From contig NZ_CP102931.1 of assembly GCF_024734665.1 (NCBI RefSeq), positions 6,769,501 through 6,833,500 on the forward strand: 64,000 nucleotides of DNA. The letters run 5' to 3'. Numbering within the stretch: the first letter of the stretch is position 1; the number at the start of each line of letters is the position of its first letter. This DNA is from Variovorax paradoxus. GTDB taxonomy: Bacteria; Pseudomonadota; Gammaproteobacteria; Burkholderiales; Burkholderiaceae_C. Below are positions 42,749-51,869 of the stretch, in pieces. The position numbers were made by a program, and so were the translations under genes. The notes under the pieces were generated by a model. It worked only from the letters and a program-made list of their open reading frames with translations, was not told where the DNA came from and did no database searches.

Positions 42749-44032
42749 ATGTTCAACTGGACTGAACGGCCCGCGTCCTCGCTGGCCAACGGCGCGGTCA
42801 TCGCGCCCGACGAGCGGCTGCCCTGGCTGCAGACCGGCGCCATGGGCGTGCAGCACGTGATCGCGATGTTCGGCGCCACGGTGCTGGCGCCGATCCTGAT
42901 GGGCTTCAGCCCCAACATCGCGATCCTGATGAGCGGCATCGGCACGCTGATCTTCTATTTCGTCACCGGCGGCAAGGTGCCCAGCTACCTGGGCTCCAGC
43001 TTCGCCTTCATCGGCGTGGTGATCGCGGCCAGCGGCTATGCGGGCAAGGGGCCCAACGCCAACATCGCGGTGGCGCTTGGGGGCATCGTGGCCTGCGGGG
43101 TGGTGTACATCCTGATCGGGGCCATCGTGCAGGCCGTCGGCACGGGGTGGATCGAGCGCTTCATGCCGCCGGTGGTCACGGGCGCGGTGGTGGCGGTGAT
43201 CGGGCTCAACCTGGCGAGCGTGCCGATCAAGAACATGGCCGCCAGCAACTTCGACTCGTGGATGCAGGCCGTGACCTTTCTCTGCGTGGGCCTGGTGGCG
43301 GTGTTCGCGCGCGGCATGCTGCAGCGCCTGCTGATCCTGATGGGGCTGATCCTGGCCACTGTGGTCTATGCGGTGCTGACCAACGTCATGGGCATGGGCA
43401 AGCCGGTGGACCTGAGTGGCATCGCCAACGCGGCGTGGTTCGGCCTGCCGACCTTCACGACGCCGGTGTTCACGGCCAACGCGATGCTGCTGATCGCGCC
43501 CGTGGCAATCATCCTGGTGGCGGAAAACCTCGGCCACCTGAAGGCTGTGACGGCCATGACGGGCCGCAACCTCGACCCGTACATGGGCCGCGCCTTCATC
43601 GGCGACGGCATCGCCACGGTCGTGAGCGGCGCCGCGGGCGGCACCGGCGTGACCACCTACGCCGAGAACATCGGCGTGATGGCGGCCACGCGCATCTACT
43701 CGACGGCGGTGTTCGTGGTGGCGGCCGTCATCGCGCTGGTGCTGGGCTTCAGCCCCAAGTTCGGCGCGCTGATCCAGGCGATTCCGCTGCCGGTGATGGG
43801 CGGCGTGAGCATCGTGGTGTTCGGGCTGATCGCCATTGCCGGTGCCAAGATCTGGGTCGACAACAAGGTCGACTTCTCGCAGAACAAGAACCTGATCGTG
43901 GCGGCCATCACGCTGATCATCGGCACGGGCGACTTCACGCTGAAGTTCGGCGACTTCGCACTCGGCGGCATCGGTACCGCGACCTTCGGCGCGATCATTC
44001 TTTACGCGCTGCTGGGCCGCTCGAAGAACTGA
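42749..44032 (+). CDS. Uracil/xanthine permease family protein
   Basis: This 427-residue membrane protein belongs to the nucleobase-cation symporter 2 family. It starts with WLQTGAMGVQHVIAMFGATV and has the LGSSFAFIGV and VAENLGHLKAV segments, followed by GDGIATVVSGAAGGTGVTTYAENIG, in which the conserved Glu residues and the Thr-rich signature for base binding lie. The ATG at 42749 follows AGAGGAGA. Uracil is the most likely substrate; xanthine or uric acid cannot be excluded. Confidence 0.9.
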   Translation: MFNWTERPASSLANGAVIAPDERLPWLQTGAMGVQHVIAMFGATVLAPILMGFSPNIAILMSGIGTLIFYFVTGGKVPSYLGSSFAFIGVVIAASGYAGKGPNANIAVALGGIVACGVVYILIGAIVQAVGTGWIERFMPPVVTGAVVAVIGLNLASVPIKNMAASNFDSWMQAVTFLCVGLVAVFARGMLQRLLILMGLILATVVYAVLTNVMGMGKPVDLSGIANAAWFGLPTFTTPVFTANAMLLIAPVAIILVAENLGHLKAVTAMTGRNLDPYMGRAFIGDGIATVVSGAAGGTGVTTYAENIGVMAATRIYSTAVFVVAAVIALVLGFSPKFGALIQAIPLPVMGGVSIVVFGLIAIAGAKIWVDNKVDFSQNKNLIVAAITLIIGTGDFTLKFGDFALGGIGTATFGAIILYALLGRSKN

Positions 44033-44161
44033 CGCAAGGCACCCCGGAAAAGTGCAACCTCATGAAAGAAGTGTTCTCTGGAGCGCATGAAGCGGGGGCG
44101 GTTCACCGGGGTTTGGCCCGCGCCCGTTAGACTCCAACGCTTTTCGCACCGACGTTTTCCA

Positions 44162-44935
44162 ATGGCCGATGTCTCCGCCGCGCGCACCAAGGCGGTTTTC
44201 GAATTCAAGAGCGCCACGCTGCCGCTGATCGCAGTGATCCTCAAGACGTCCGACCTGGACGTGCTGGCCGAGGCACTCGACGCCCAGCTGGCCGATTCGC
44301 CCGACTTCTTCGAGCAGGAGCCGGTGGTGATCGACCTCTCGCTGCTGCAGGAAGCACAGGGCGAGGGTGACGAAGCCGCCGGCGACATCGACTTTGCCGC
44401 CCTGCGCAGCCTGCTGGCGCGCCACCAGACCCAACCCATCGCGGTGCGCGGCGGCAATGCCGAACAGAACGCCGCGGCCCGGGCTGCCGGCCTTTCGGTG
44501 GCGGCCATGCCCGCAGCCCCCGCACCCCGCGCCCCGGCGCCGCCGCCCGAGGCCCCCGCCTCGGAAGCCCCGCAGATCGTGCGCGAGGTGCCGGTGCCGG
44601 CCAACGGCACGCTCTTGATCGACAAACCGCTGCGCTCGGGCCAGCAGGTGTACGCCCGCGGCGGCGACGTGGTGGTGACGGCGGTGGTGAGCTTCGGCGC
44701 CGAGGTCATCGCAGACGGCAACGTGCATGTGTACGCACCGCTGCGCGGTAAGGCCATTGCCGGCGCGCGGGGCAACACCGAGGCCCGGATCTTCTCGACC
44801 TGCATGGAAGCACAGCTGGTGGCCATTGCAGGCATCTACCGGACCAACGAGGTGCCGCTGCCCGACACGGTGCTGGGCAAGTCGGCCCAGGTGCGGCTGG
44901 ACGGCAAGAAAATTGCGATCGACGCCATTCCATGA
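44162..44935 (+). CDS. minC: Septum site-determining protein MinC
   Basis: MinC blocks FtsZ ring formation away from midcell. The 257-residue protein has an N-terminal domain (1-115; FEFKSATLPLIAVIL), a proline/alanine-rich linker and the C-terminal beta-helix domain (RSGQQVYARGGDVVV; ADGNVHVYAPLRGKAIAGA), which binds MinD. It is the first gene of a minC-minD-minE operon; minD follows after 72 bases. Confidence 0.96.
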   Translation: MADVSAARTKAVFEFKSATLPLIAVILKTSDLDVLAEALDAQLADSPDFFEQEPVVIDLSLLQEAQGEGDEAAGDIDFAALRSLLARHQTQPIAVRGGNAEQNAAARAAGLSVAAMPAAPAPRAPAPPPEAPASEAPQIVREVPVPANGTLLIDKPLRSGQQVYARGGDVVVTAVVSFGAEVIADGNVHVYAPLRGKAIAGARGNTEARIFSTCMEAQLVAIAGIYRTNEVPLPDTVLGKSAQVRLDGKKIAIDAIP

Positions 44936-45007
44936 CCCGGATCACCGGCTCACGGAACGCGGCGACCCTGACAAGCAACAACTGAATCGAAACAAGAAGG
45001 AATGGCC

Positions 45008-45823
45008 ATGGCCAAAATTGTGGTGGTGACTTCGGGCAAGGGCGGCGTCGGCAAGACGACGACGAGCGCCAGCTTCGCGTCGGGCCTCGCGCTCGCGGGC
45101 AAGAAGACGGCGGTGATCGACTTCGACGTGGGCCTGCGCAACCTCGACCTGATCATGGGCTGCGAACGCCGCGTGGTGTACGACCTGATCAACGTCATCC
45201 AGGGCGAAGCCAACCTGAGCCAGGCACTCATCAAGGACAAGCAGTGCGACAACCTGTTCGTGCTGGCCGCATCGCAGACGCGCGACAAGGAAGCGCTCAC
45301 GCAGGAAGGCGTGGAGAAGGTGCTGACCGACCTGGCCGCGATGGACTTCGAATACATCGTCTGCGACTCGCCCGCGGGCATCGAGACCGGCGCCATGATG
45401 GCCATGCACTTCGCCGACGAGGCGCTGGTGGTGACCAACCCTGAAGTCTCTTCCGTGCGCGACTCGGACCGCATCCTGGGCATGCTCAGCAGCAAGACCA
45501 AGCGCGCCAAGGACGGCAGCGAGCCCATCAAGGAGCACCTGCTCATTACCCGCTACAACCCGAACCGGGTGGCGGGCGGGCAGATGCTGTCGCTCGAAGA
45601 CATCCAGGACATCCTGCGCATCAAGCTGATCGGCGTGATCCCCGAGTCGGAAAGCGTGCTGCATGCCTCCAACCAGGGCGTGCCCGCGATCCACGACAAG
45701 GAAACCGACGTGGCGCAGGCCTACAGCGACGTGGTGGCGCGCTTTCTCGGCGAAGACAAGCCGATGCGCTTCGTCGACGCCGAGAAGCCGGGCTTCTTCA
45801 AGCGGATTTTCGGAGGCAAGTAG
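45008..45823 (+). CDS. minD: Septum site-determining ATPase MinD
   Basis: MinD is a membrane-cycling ATPase that recruits MinC and is released by MinE. The 271-residue protein has the deviant Walker A KGGVGKTT and ends in an amphipathic membrane-targeting helix (EKPGFFKRIFGG). The ATG at 45008 is preferred over 45002 because AAGAAGG lies at a proper distance and the MAKIVVVTSG start is standard. minE begins four bases after its stop. Confidence 0.97.
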   Translation: MAKIVVVTSGKGGVGKTTTSASFASGLALAGKKTAVIDFDVGLRNLDLIMGCERRVVYDLINVIQGEANLSQALIKDKQCDNLFVLAASQTRDKEALTQEGVEKVLTDLAAMDFEYIVCDSPAGIETGAMMAMHFADEALVVTNPEVSSVRDSDRILGMLSSKTKRAKDGSEPIKEHLLITRYNPNRVAGGQMLSLEDIQDILRIKLIGVIPESESVLHASNQGVPAIHDKETDVAQAYSDVVARFLGEDKPMRFVDAEKPGFFKRIFGGK

Positions 45824-45826
45824 TCC

Positions 45827-46105
45827 ATGTCCTTTCTCTCGTTCCTGCTGGGCGAAAAGAAGAAGACTGCCAGCGTCGCGAAGGAGCGGCTGCAGATCAT
45901 CCTCGCGCACGAGCGGTCCAGCCTCAGCGGCAAGAAGCGGCCCGACTATCTGCCCGAACTCCAGCGCGAGCTGGTGGCGGTGATTTCCAAGTACGTGTCC
46001 ATCAACGCGGAAGACATCAAGGTGCACCTGGAGACCCAGGACAACCTCGAAGTGCTCGACATCAAGATCGAGCTGCCCGACCCGACTCCTGCGCCGGCGC
46101 GCTGA
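45827..46105 (+). CDS. minE: Cell division topological specificity factor MinE
   Basis: MinE (92 residues) drives MinD oscillation. It has the N-terminal membrane/MinD-binding segment ([23 protein letters not shown]) and the C-terminal dimerisation part ([19 protein letters not shown]). It follows minD directly. Its last 44 bases overlap the 3' end of the convergent rhodanese gene. A 20-base palindrome 25 bases after its stop may terminate the operon. Confidence 0.96.
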   Translation: MSFLSFLLGEKKKTASVAKERLQIILAHERSSLSGKKRPDYLPELQRELVAVISKYVSINAEDIKVHLETQDNLEVLDIKIELPDPTPAPAR

Positions 46106-47732
46106 GCGGAAAGAAGCGAAAGCGCACGGACGGGTCCTGCAGGACCCGTTCTGCCAATGCGCGCTCCCACGCGAGGTAGTCGGCCCAGGCCGCATCGCGG
46201 CGCGGACCGAACACGCGCATCACCGAGCCCCAGTCGTCGTCGAAGGGGGTCAGCAGCTGGGCCGGAACGAAAGCAGTCGTCAGCGGCCTGCCAGAAGCCT
46301 TCCAGCCCTGCGTTCCGCCCTGGAGCCAGGTGAACACCGCCCCCGAACTCGGCCAGCGCTGGTGCGCATCGCGCGCCACGCGCGCGGCGGCCGTGCCGTC
46401 GGGCGAGGTGAAGACCAGCGTGCGGCCGGCCACGGCGTGCAAGACCAGCGGCGCCAGCGAGGCAGGCAGCATGTAGAGCGCGCCCGGCAGATGGCCGCGC
46501 TCGTAGTCGAGGCTGGGGCCGACGTCGATCACCGTGACGGCACCGTTCCTGCGCAGCTGGGCCAGCGCGTCGGGGGCGAGAGGCGAAGGGGCGTTGTTCA
46601 CCGTCGCTGCGGTGGCAGGCGGTGCCTGGTCCGGCGCCAGTTCGCCCTCGTAGACGTAGATCTCGGCCTGGTTGAGCTGCGTGAGCCAGAAGCTCGTGAT
46701 GGCGGCACGCAGCCGATGCGCCGGGTCGTCGAGCAGCACGATGCGCGCGCCGCGCGTGCCAACAAGGTTCTCGAAGTGCATCAGCAGCTGGCCACCCGGC
46801 ACCTGCTGCACGCCCGTGCCCGCGAAGGCCGGGTCGGCGGTGGGCCGCACGTCGAAGACGTAGAGGGTGCGTTCGTTGTCGCCGTCACGCCATCGGGCGA
46901 GCTGTGCGGCGTCGGCCACGGGCAAGGCGAAGCGTTCGAGCAGGTCGTCGGCGATGCGACGCAACACCTCGGGGGATTCGGGCGGCAGCTCGTCGCTGGG
47001 GGCTGCGTTCTGCACGGTCGGGGCACCCTGCAGGCCCCAGGCCATGACACCGTCTTCGACGAACACCGTGTCGGGCGCGCGGCCCAGCAGCCGCAGCGTG
47101 GTCGCGCCGACGATGCCGCGCGTGCGGCTGAAGCAGTTGATGGCCCAGAGATGGTCCGCATCGTCGGCTCCGTGCTGCTCGAAGCGGCGCAGCGCCAGCT
47201 CTGTACCCGCGTGGTTGCGCGCGCCGGGCAGCGAGAGAAATTCGAACTCGGCACGCGGCCGGGCATCGACCAGCGTGGTCGGCCGGCCATCGCGTTGGCG
47301 CGCGCGCAGCGCCTCGACGGGCAACGCCGGCGTGCCGTAGTGCAGCCGCGCACGATCGCCGAAGGCCTTGACCAGCGTGCCGTAGCCGTCGATGGCGGGC
47401 AGGCCTTCGGTCACCCAGCGCTGCAGGCCGCCGTCGAGCGTGCGCACATCGGTGTAGCCCAGGCGCGCGAGCACGGCCACGGCGGCTTGTGCAACGCCGT
47501 CGGGCGCGTTGTAGTCGTCGTAGAGCACGACGGGCGTGGAGCGACGCGGCACCAGCGTGCCGACCTGCAGTTCGAGCCCGCTGAAGGGCGCGTTGCGCGC
47601 GAGGTTGGGGTGGCGCTGGACGAACCACCGGGTTTCGCGCACGTCAAGCAGCGCTAGCTCGGCCACGGGCTCTTGCAGCAGCAGAGCTTGCAGGTCTGCC
47701 GGGGTGACGGTTTTTGCCCTGGTCGGATTCAT
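46062..47732 (-). CDS. Multi-domain rhodanese-like sulfurtransferase
   Basis: This 556-residue protein consists of about four rhodanese-like domains. Only the second has an active-site Cys loop ([12 protein letters not shown] followed by a six-residue loop). In the first, third and fourth the corresponding positions read [19 protein letters not shown] and FTSPDGTAA, without Cys. It may thus be a single-active-site sulfurtransferase or a sulfur carrier with structural domains. The ATG at 47732 lies 10 bases from the end of repeat copy C. The 3' end overlaps minE. Confidence 0.85.
   Translation of the reverse strand: MNPTRAKTVTPADLQALLLQEPVAELALLDVRETRWFVQRHPNLARNAPFSGLELQVGTLVPRRSTPVVLYDDYNAPDGVAQAAVAVLARLGYTDVRTLDGGLQRWVTEGLPAIDGYGTLVKAFGDRARLHYGTPALPVEALRARQRDGRPTTLVDARPRAEFEFLSLPGARNHAGTELALRRFEQHGADDADHLWAINCFSRTRGIVGATTLRLLGRAPDTVFVEDGVMAWGLQGAPTVQNAAPSDELPPESPEVLRRIADDLLERFALPVADAAQLARWRDGDNERTLYVFDVRPTADPAFAGTGVQQVPGGQLLMHFENLVGTRGARIVLLDDPAHRLRAAITSFWLTQLNQAEIYVYEGELAPDQAPPATAATVNNAPSPLAPDALAQLRRNGAVTVIDVGPSLDYERGHLPGALYMLPASLAPLVLHAVAGRTLVFTSPDGTAAARVARDAHQRWPSSGAVFTWLQGGTQGWKASGRPLTTAFVPAQLLTPFDDDWGSVMRVFGPRRDAAWADYLAWERALAERVLQDPSVRFRFFPLSAPAQESGRAARS
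46130..46149. terminator. 20-base palindrome, possible minCDE terminator inside the rhodanese gene
   Basis: ACGGGTCCTGCAGGACCCGT is a perfect palindrome 25 bases after the minE stop and is followed by TCT. It lies within the coding region of the convergent rhodanese gene, so it serves both as coding sequence and as possible terminator for the min operon. The absence of a long T tract makes the call moderate. Confidence 0.45.
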
Positions 47733-47741
47733 GTGTACTTG

Positions 47742-47820
47742 CTTTCGGGGTGAGTGCGAATGACACCGGGTACTCCCCTCCGCGAATGTCCCCCGCCGTC
47801 GGCGTGAGCGCCCCCTGAAC
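47742..47820 (-). repeat. Interspersed hairpin element, copy C (internally deleted)
   Basis: The first 45 or so bases (TTCGGGGTGAGTGCGAATGA to CGCGAATGTCCCCCG) match the start-codon-proximal end of copies A and B. The last part (CCGTCGGCGTGAGCGCCCCC then TGAAC) matches their other end. The middle 180 bases are missing. It lies nine bases upstream of the rhodanese start codon, with the same end facing the gene as in copies A and B. Confidence 0.85.
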
Positions 47821-47946
47821 AACGGCAAAGGCAGCAAGCGTAGACCGCATCACGCCAATGCGGGAAGGAAGTTTCACGCCGATGCATATGCGAAATGCGC
47901 GCATGCAGACAGGTTCTTCATGCCTAGCATCGCAGTCCTTCGCACC

Positions 47947-48882
47947 ATGACAACGACTGCTGATCCGTCCATCGCCCTGGCACGCACACGCCGGCACTGG
48001 TGGTGGCACTACGAAGTGCCCACGCTGCTGCTGGCCGCCGTGCTCTACGCCGCATGGGCCGCACTGCTGTGGTGGCACGCGGCGCTGCCGGGCTGGGCGC
48101 TGTTCCTTGCCGGCGGCTTTCTCGCGCAGCTGCACTTCTCTTTGCAGCACGAGAGCATCCATGCGATGCGCCATCTGCCGAAGTGGCTGCGCCATGCGGT
48201 GGTGTGGCCGCCGCTGAACCTGTGGCTGCCGTATCCGTTCTACAACCGCGGCCACAGCTCGCATCACGTCAACTTCCACCTCACGCACCCGGAGCGCGAC
48301 AACGAAAGCGCCTACCACTCGGCGCCCGCGTGGGCGGGCTACGGCCCGGTGTGGCGATGGATCTACATGGCCAACCAGACGATCGCGTTCCGCGTGGTGC
48401 TGGGGCCGTTCCTGCGGCTGTGGAAGCTGGTGCGCTTCGAAACCGTCCAGGTGCTGTCGGGCAATTTCTCGCGCCTGCCGACGTGGCTCTGGCATGCGCT
48501 GAGCGTGGCGCCGGTGCTGTACTACGTGACCGCCGTCTGCGGCATGGGCTTCGGCGAGTACCTGCTGTGCTTCGTGTACCCGGGGATGATGCTGGGCTCT
48601 CTGCGCACCTTCACCGAGCATCGCTGGGCCGACACACCGCACGAGCGCGTGGCCATCGTCGAATCGAATCTCGTGTTCGGGCTGCTGTACCTCTTCAACA
48701 ACCTGCACCACGTGCACCATCGCGCACCCACCATGCCCTGGTACGAGATACCGGTGTATTTCCGCAAGCATCGCGCGGCGGTGCTGGCGGCGAACGGCAA
48801 TTTTTACTACCGGGGGTATGGGGAGATCGTGCGGCGGCACCTGTTCAGGCCGGTGTTCACCCCTGTCCACCCCACCTGGTAG
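47947..48882 (+). CDS. Fatty acid desaturase-family membrane protein
   Basis: This is a 311-residue membrane protein with three histidine boxes: HESIH, HSSHH and HHVHH. It has hydrophobic pairs around them, as in membrane di-iron desaturases and hydroxylases. The start could be the ATG at 47947 (MTTTADPS) or an in-frame ATG at 47920; neither has a strong ribosome site, so the start is uncertain. It is divergent from the rhodanese gene and convergent with a hydrolase gene. It may desaturate or hydroxylate lipids; the substrate is unknown. Confidence 0.87.
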   Translation: MTTTADPSIALARTRRHWWWHYEVPTLLLAAVLYAAWAALLWWHAALPGWALFLAGGFLAQLHFSLQHESIHAMRHLPKWLRHAVVWPPLNLWLPYPFYNRGHSSHHVNFHLTHPERDNESAYHSAPAWAGYGPVWRWIYMANQTIAFRVVLGPFLRLWKLVRFETVQVLSGNFSRLPTWLWHALSVAPVLYYVTAVCGMGFGEYLLCFVYPGMMLGSLRTFTEHRWADTPHERVAIVESNLVFGLLYLFNNLHHVHHRAPTMPWYEIPVYFRKHRAAVLAANGNFYYRGYGEIVRRHLFRPVFTPVHPTW

Positions 48883-48889
48883 TGCGGGC

Positions 48890-49807
48890 TCAATCCGCCG
48901 CGACGAAGCGCGTGACCTGGGCCAGCACCTCGGCCTCCTTGAGGATGCGGCGATGCCCCCAACCCTGCGTGGCCACGAGCCGTGCGCCGGCGATCGCATC
49001 GCGGTACGCCTCGGCGTCGGCGAAGCGGTTCACGCGATCGTCGCGGTCATGCACGATGAGCGTGGGCTGCGCGATGCGCGGGCCCACTGCCGCTGGCTCC
49101 AGTTGCGGCATCAGCACGCCTTCGCGCGACTCGAACAGCCGCTGCATCGACAGGCGCGTGGCTTCGTTGAGGCCGAAGGTGTGCGCGAAGTAGCGCGTGT
49201 ATTCGCGCGGCGAGGCAGGCGGCGCGAGCAGCACGAGGCGTTCTGCCGAGAGGCCGCGCGCGGCGGCAAGTGCCAGGCCGTTGGCACCCAGCGAATGCGC
49301 GACGGCGGCACGCAACGCGTGGCCATCAGCCGCGAGCCGGGCCGTGACGTAGGCAATGGCGCGCGCGAACTGCGGCGAGTTGCTCATCGTGCCCGCGCTG
49401 CGGCCGTGCGCCGGCAGTTCGAGCAGCACGGGCCGCAGGCCTGCAGCCGCCACGGCCTGCGCGAGCGGCAGCATCTGCCCCGCGTGCCCGCCCCAGCCAT
49501 GCACCAGCAGCACCACCGGCGCCGACTCCGCACCCGAGTCCTGCGCGGCCAGGTGGTAGATGCCGACACTCGCGTCTTCGAAGGCCCAGCCCTCGCGCCG
49601 CCACTCCGCGCCGGGGCCCTGGCCGCGGTAGAGCCACTTGGGCGGCAGCGGCGTGCCGAACAGGCGGTAGGCGGCGCGCACGCCCAGCGCGGGCCAGAGG
49701 CGCTGCGACGTGGTCAGGCCGAAGCGCAGCGCGCGCATCGTGCGGCTGGGCTTGTAGTAGTTCGACTGCGCGGCATGGCCGGCAGTCGGGGTGGAAGTGC
49801 TCGTCAT
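48890..49807 (-). CDS. Alpha/beta hydrolase under TetR control
   Basis: This 305-residue hydrolase has an LLVHGWGGHAGQ oxyanion segment, a nucleophile elbow VAHSLGANG, an Asp in LIVHDRDDRVN and His in TQGWGHRRIL. GAAAGGAA precedes the ATG at 49807. It follows a 37-residue membrane peptide gene on the same strand; both lie downstream of a TetR-type operator. It is probably an esterase or lipase-like enzyme; the substrate is unknown. Confidence 0.88.
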   Translation of the reverse strand: MTSTSTPTAGHAAQSNYYKPSRTMRALRFGLTTSQRLWPALGVRAAYRLFGTPLPPKWLYRGQGPGAEWRREGWAFEDASVGIYHLAAQDSGAESAPVVLLVHGWGGHAGQMLPLAQAVAAAGLRPVLLELPAHGRSAGTMSNSPQFARAIAYVTARLAADGHALRAAVAHSLGANGLALAAARGLSAERLVLLAPPASPREYTRYFAHTFGLNEATRLSMQRLFESREGVLMPQLEPAAVGPRIAQPTLIVHDRDDRVNRFADAEAYRDAIAGARLVATQGWGHRRILKEAEVLAQVTRFVAAD

Positions 49808-49830
49808 GGCGTGGCGTTCCTTTCGGGCGT

Positions 49831-49944
49831 TCAGTACCAGACCCAGTCCTGGTTGCTTCGGGGCAGGCTGCGCAAGGTGTCGCGAAGGCCCTTGGCACCA
49901 ACGACGAGCGCGTAGGCGGCAAGAAAGAGGGCAATGATCAGCAT
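49831..49944 (-). CDS. 37-residue single-span membrane peptide
   Basis: A short frame of 38 codons including the stop has AGGAG seven bases before its ATG. The peptide begins with MLIIALFLAAYALVVGAKG, a clear membrane segment, and ends in a charged and aromatic tail (RSNQDWVWY). It lies 17-23 bases from the operator at 49962-49977 and 23 bases before the hydrolase gene. The strong ribosome site, membrane profile and regulated position make it a likely real small protein. I recognise no family. Confidence 0.65.
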   Translation of the reverse strand: MLIIALFLAAYALVVGAKGLRDTLRSLPRSNQDWVWY

Positions 49945-49961
49945 GGTGCTTCTCCTGTTTA

Positions 49962-49977
49962 TCGCACGACTGTGCGA
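49962..49977. promoter_or_regulatory. TetR-type operator upstream of the peptide-hydrolase operon
   Basis: TCGCAC-GACT-GTGCGA is a perfect inverted repeat 17 bases upstream of the small-peptide start codon. The core GCACGACTGTGC recurs in reverse complement at 50642-50653 in front of the TetR gene. Both copies are followed by GAAATT. Confidence 0.65.
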
Positions 49978-50025
49978 AATTCTGGCAAATGGAAACGTGA
50001 GAGATCCGCCTGCTTCGTGAACGGA

Positions 50026-50628
50026 TCAGGCGAGGTAGCTGGAAAGAAGCCGCTGCCAGGTCTGCATGGCGCGGTCGGCGGCCTGCGGATCGCGCAGGAA
50101 ACGCGCGTCGTGCAGTTGGGTCATGGTCAGGCCGTTGATCTCGCTCACGAGCTGTGCGGGGTCGGTGTCGGCCTTCAGCTCGCCGGTCTCGATGGCTTGC
50201 AGCACGGTGCGGCGCAGCGCAGCGCGCCAGCGGGTGATCTCGCCCAGCAACATGTCGCGCAGCTCGCCTTCGCGGTCGTCGAACTCGAAGGCGCCGGCTG
50301 TGTAGAGGCAGCCGGTGTGCATTTCGACGTCTCGCGTGCGGGCGATCCAGCGCGCGACGATCTCGTTGAGCCGGGGCAGGCCCTTGGGTTTTTGCATGGC
50401 GGGCACAAACACCTCGGCCAGGAAGCCGCGGCCGTACTCTTCGATGACGGCCTTCTGCAGCGCCTCGCGCGAACCCACGCGCGAGAACACGCCGCTCTTG
50501 GACAAGCCCAGCCGGCTGGCCACGGCCTGCAGCGTGATCGCTTCCAGGCCTTCGGCCAGCGCAAGGTTCATCGCAGCGCCGACGATGGCAGCGCGGGTGA
50601 GTTCGCTTTTCTGGGTCTTGGCGTCCAT
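50026..50628 (-). CDS. TetR-family transcriptional regulator
   Basis: This is a 200-residue TetR repressor with an N-terminal helix-turn-helix (ITLQAVASRLGLSKSGVFSR) and a helical ligand domain. The ATG at 50628 is preferred over an upstream in-frame start because the operator at 50642-50653 lies just before it. The next genes on the strand are the small peptide and the hydrolase, which have the same operator, so it likely represses itself and them. Confidence 0.9.
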   Translation of the reverse strand: MDAKTQKSELTRAAIVGAAMNLALAEGLEAITLQAVASRLGLSKSGVFSRVGSREALQKAVIEEYGRGFLAEVFVPAMQKPKGLPRLNEIVARWIARTRDVEMHTGCLYTAGAFEFDDREGELRDMLLGEITRWRAALRRTVLQAIETGELKADTDPAQLVSEINGLTMTQLHDARFLRDPQAADRAMQTWQRLLSSYLA

Positions 50629-50641
50629 GCGGCAAACTTTA

Positions 50642-50653
50642 GCACAGTCGTGC
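50642..50653. promoter_or_regulatory. TetR-type operator upstream of its own gene
   Basis: GCAC-AGTC-GTGC is an inverted repeat and the reverse complement of the core at 49964-49975. It lies 13 bases before the TetR start codon, as expected for autoregulation. Confidence 0.6.
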
Positions 50654-50797
50654 GAAATTTCAAGCAACCACTCCTGAAGCGCCTTAAAGATGTTTTACTC
50701 ATGTGGAACCAACAAACGCATCGTTCCCCGAATAAGCACTTCTGCCGAGAATCGCCGGTCGGTCCCAACCGGGGCCCTGATGACTCTTCCGCGCCAG

Positions 50798-51742
50798 ATG
50801 AACTTTCAACAACTGCGCTCGGTACGCGAGGCCGTTCGTTGCGGCTTCAACCTGACCGAAGTCGCCCACACCCTTCACACCTCCCAGCCCGGCGTGAGCC
50901 GGCAGATCCGCGAGCTCGAAGAGGAGCTCGGCATCGAGCTCTTCGTGCGCGCCGGCAAGCGGCTCACGGGGCTCACCGAGCCCGGCGGGCACGTGCTGCC
51001 GATCATCGAGCGCATGCTGATGGAGAGCAGCAACCTGCGCCATGCGGGCCAGGAGTTCGTCGCGCAGCAAAGCGGCCTGCTCTCGGTGGCGGCCACGCAC
51101 TCGCAGGCGCGCTATGCGATGCCGGTGGCGGTGCAGGAATTCCGCGCGCAGTTTCCGAACGTGAAGCTGCACCTGCACCAGGGCTCGCCCAAGCAGATCG
51201 CGCAGATGCTGCTCGACGGCGAAGCCGACGTGGGCATCGCCACAGAGGCTCTGGGCGACTATCCGCAGCTGGTCGCCCTGCCCTGCTATCGCTGGACGCA
51301 TTCGGTGATCGTGCCGCCGGAGCATCCATTGCTCGACGCGCCGCTGACGCTAGAAGCGCTCACGCGCTATCCGCTGATCACCTACGACACGGGCTTCACG
51401 GGCCGTTCGCGCATCGACGAGGCCTTCGAGCAGCGCGGGCTGCAGCCCAACATCGTGCTGGCCGCGATGGACGCCGACGTGATCAAGACCTACGTGCAGT
51501 TGGGCCTGGGCATTGGCATCGTCGCCGGCGTGGCCTACGAAGCCGAGCGCGACACGCAGCTGCGCGCGCTCGATGCGGGGCGGCTGTTCGGCATCAATCT
51601 CACCAAGCTCGCGGTGCGGCGCGGCACTTACCTGCGCAAGTACGTCTATGCCTTCATCGAGTCGTTCGCGCCGACGCTGACGCGCGCAGTCGTCGAGAAG
51701 GCTCTGGGCGACGAGGCCAGGGCCTCTCACTACGAAATCTAG
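50798..51742 (+). CDS. CysB-family LysR regulator
   Basis: This 314-residue protein begins MNFQQLRSVREAV, as in CysB/Cbl regulators of sulfur metabolism. Its helix-turn-helix is LTEVAHTLHTSQPGVSRQIR and its effector domain is complete (YPLITYDTGFTGRSRID is typical of CysB). In-frame ATGs at 50690 and 50780 are less likely starts since they add non-family sequence. No sulfate assimilation genes are adjacent; it may act on distant cys or ssu genes, sensing acetylserine or sulfate. Confidence 0.9.
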   Translation: MNFQQLRSVREAVRCGFNLTEVAHTLHTSQPGVSRQIRELEEELGIELFVRAGKRLTGLTEPGGHVLPIIERMLMESSNLRHAGQEFVAQQSGLLSVAATHSQARYAMPVAVQEFRAQFPNVKLHLHQGSPKQIAQMLLDGEADVGIATEALGDYPQLVALPCYRWTHSVIVPPEHPLLDAPLTLEALTRYPLITYDTGFTGRSRIDEAFEQRGLQPNIVLAAMDADVIKTYVQLGLGIGIVAGVAYEAERDTQLRALDAGRLFGINLTKLAVRRGTYLRKYVYAFIESFAPTLTRAVVEKALGDEARASHYEI

Positions 51743-51869
51743 AGCCTGTCCAGAGGCTGCGGCGTGGTGTGTACTGCGGACGACAGAATGGTTAAAAAAG
51801 AAGAATGCAGCTTCACACAAGGGGCGTACATTCGGGTTAATTCCCTGGCTTCCTGGAAACGGATCAGCA

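Noticed and set aside
47733..47837. N-terminal extension of the rhodanese protein by 35 codons
   Set aside because: It is a translation of repeat copy C and the sequence next to it; the ATG at 47732 is the natural start.
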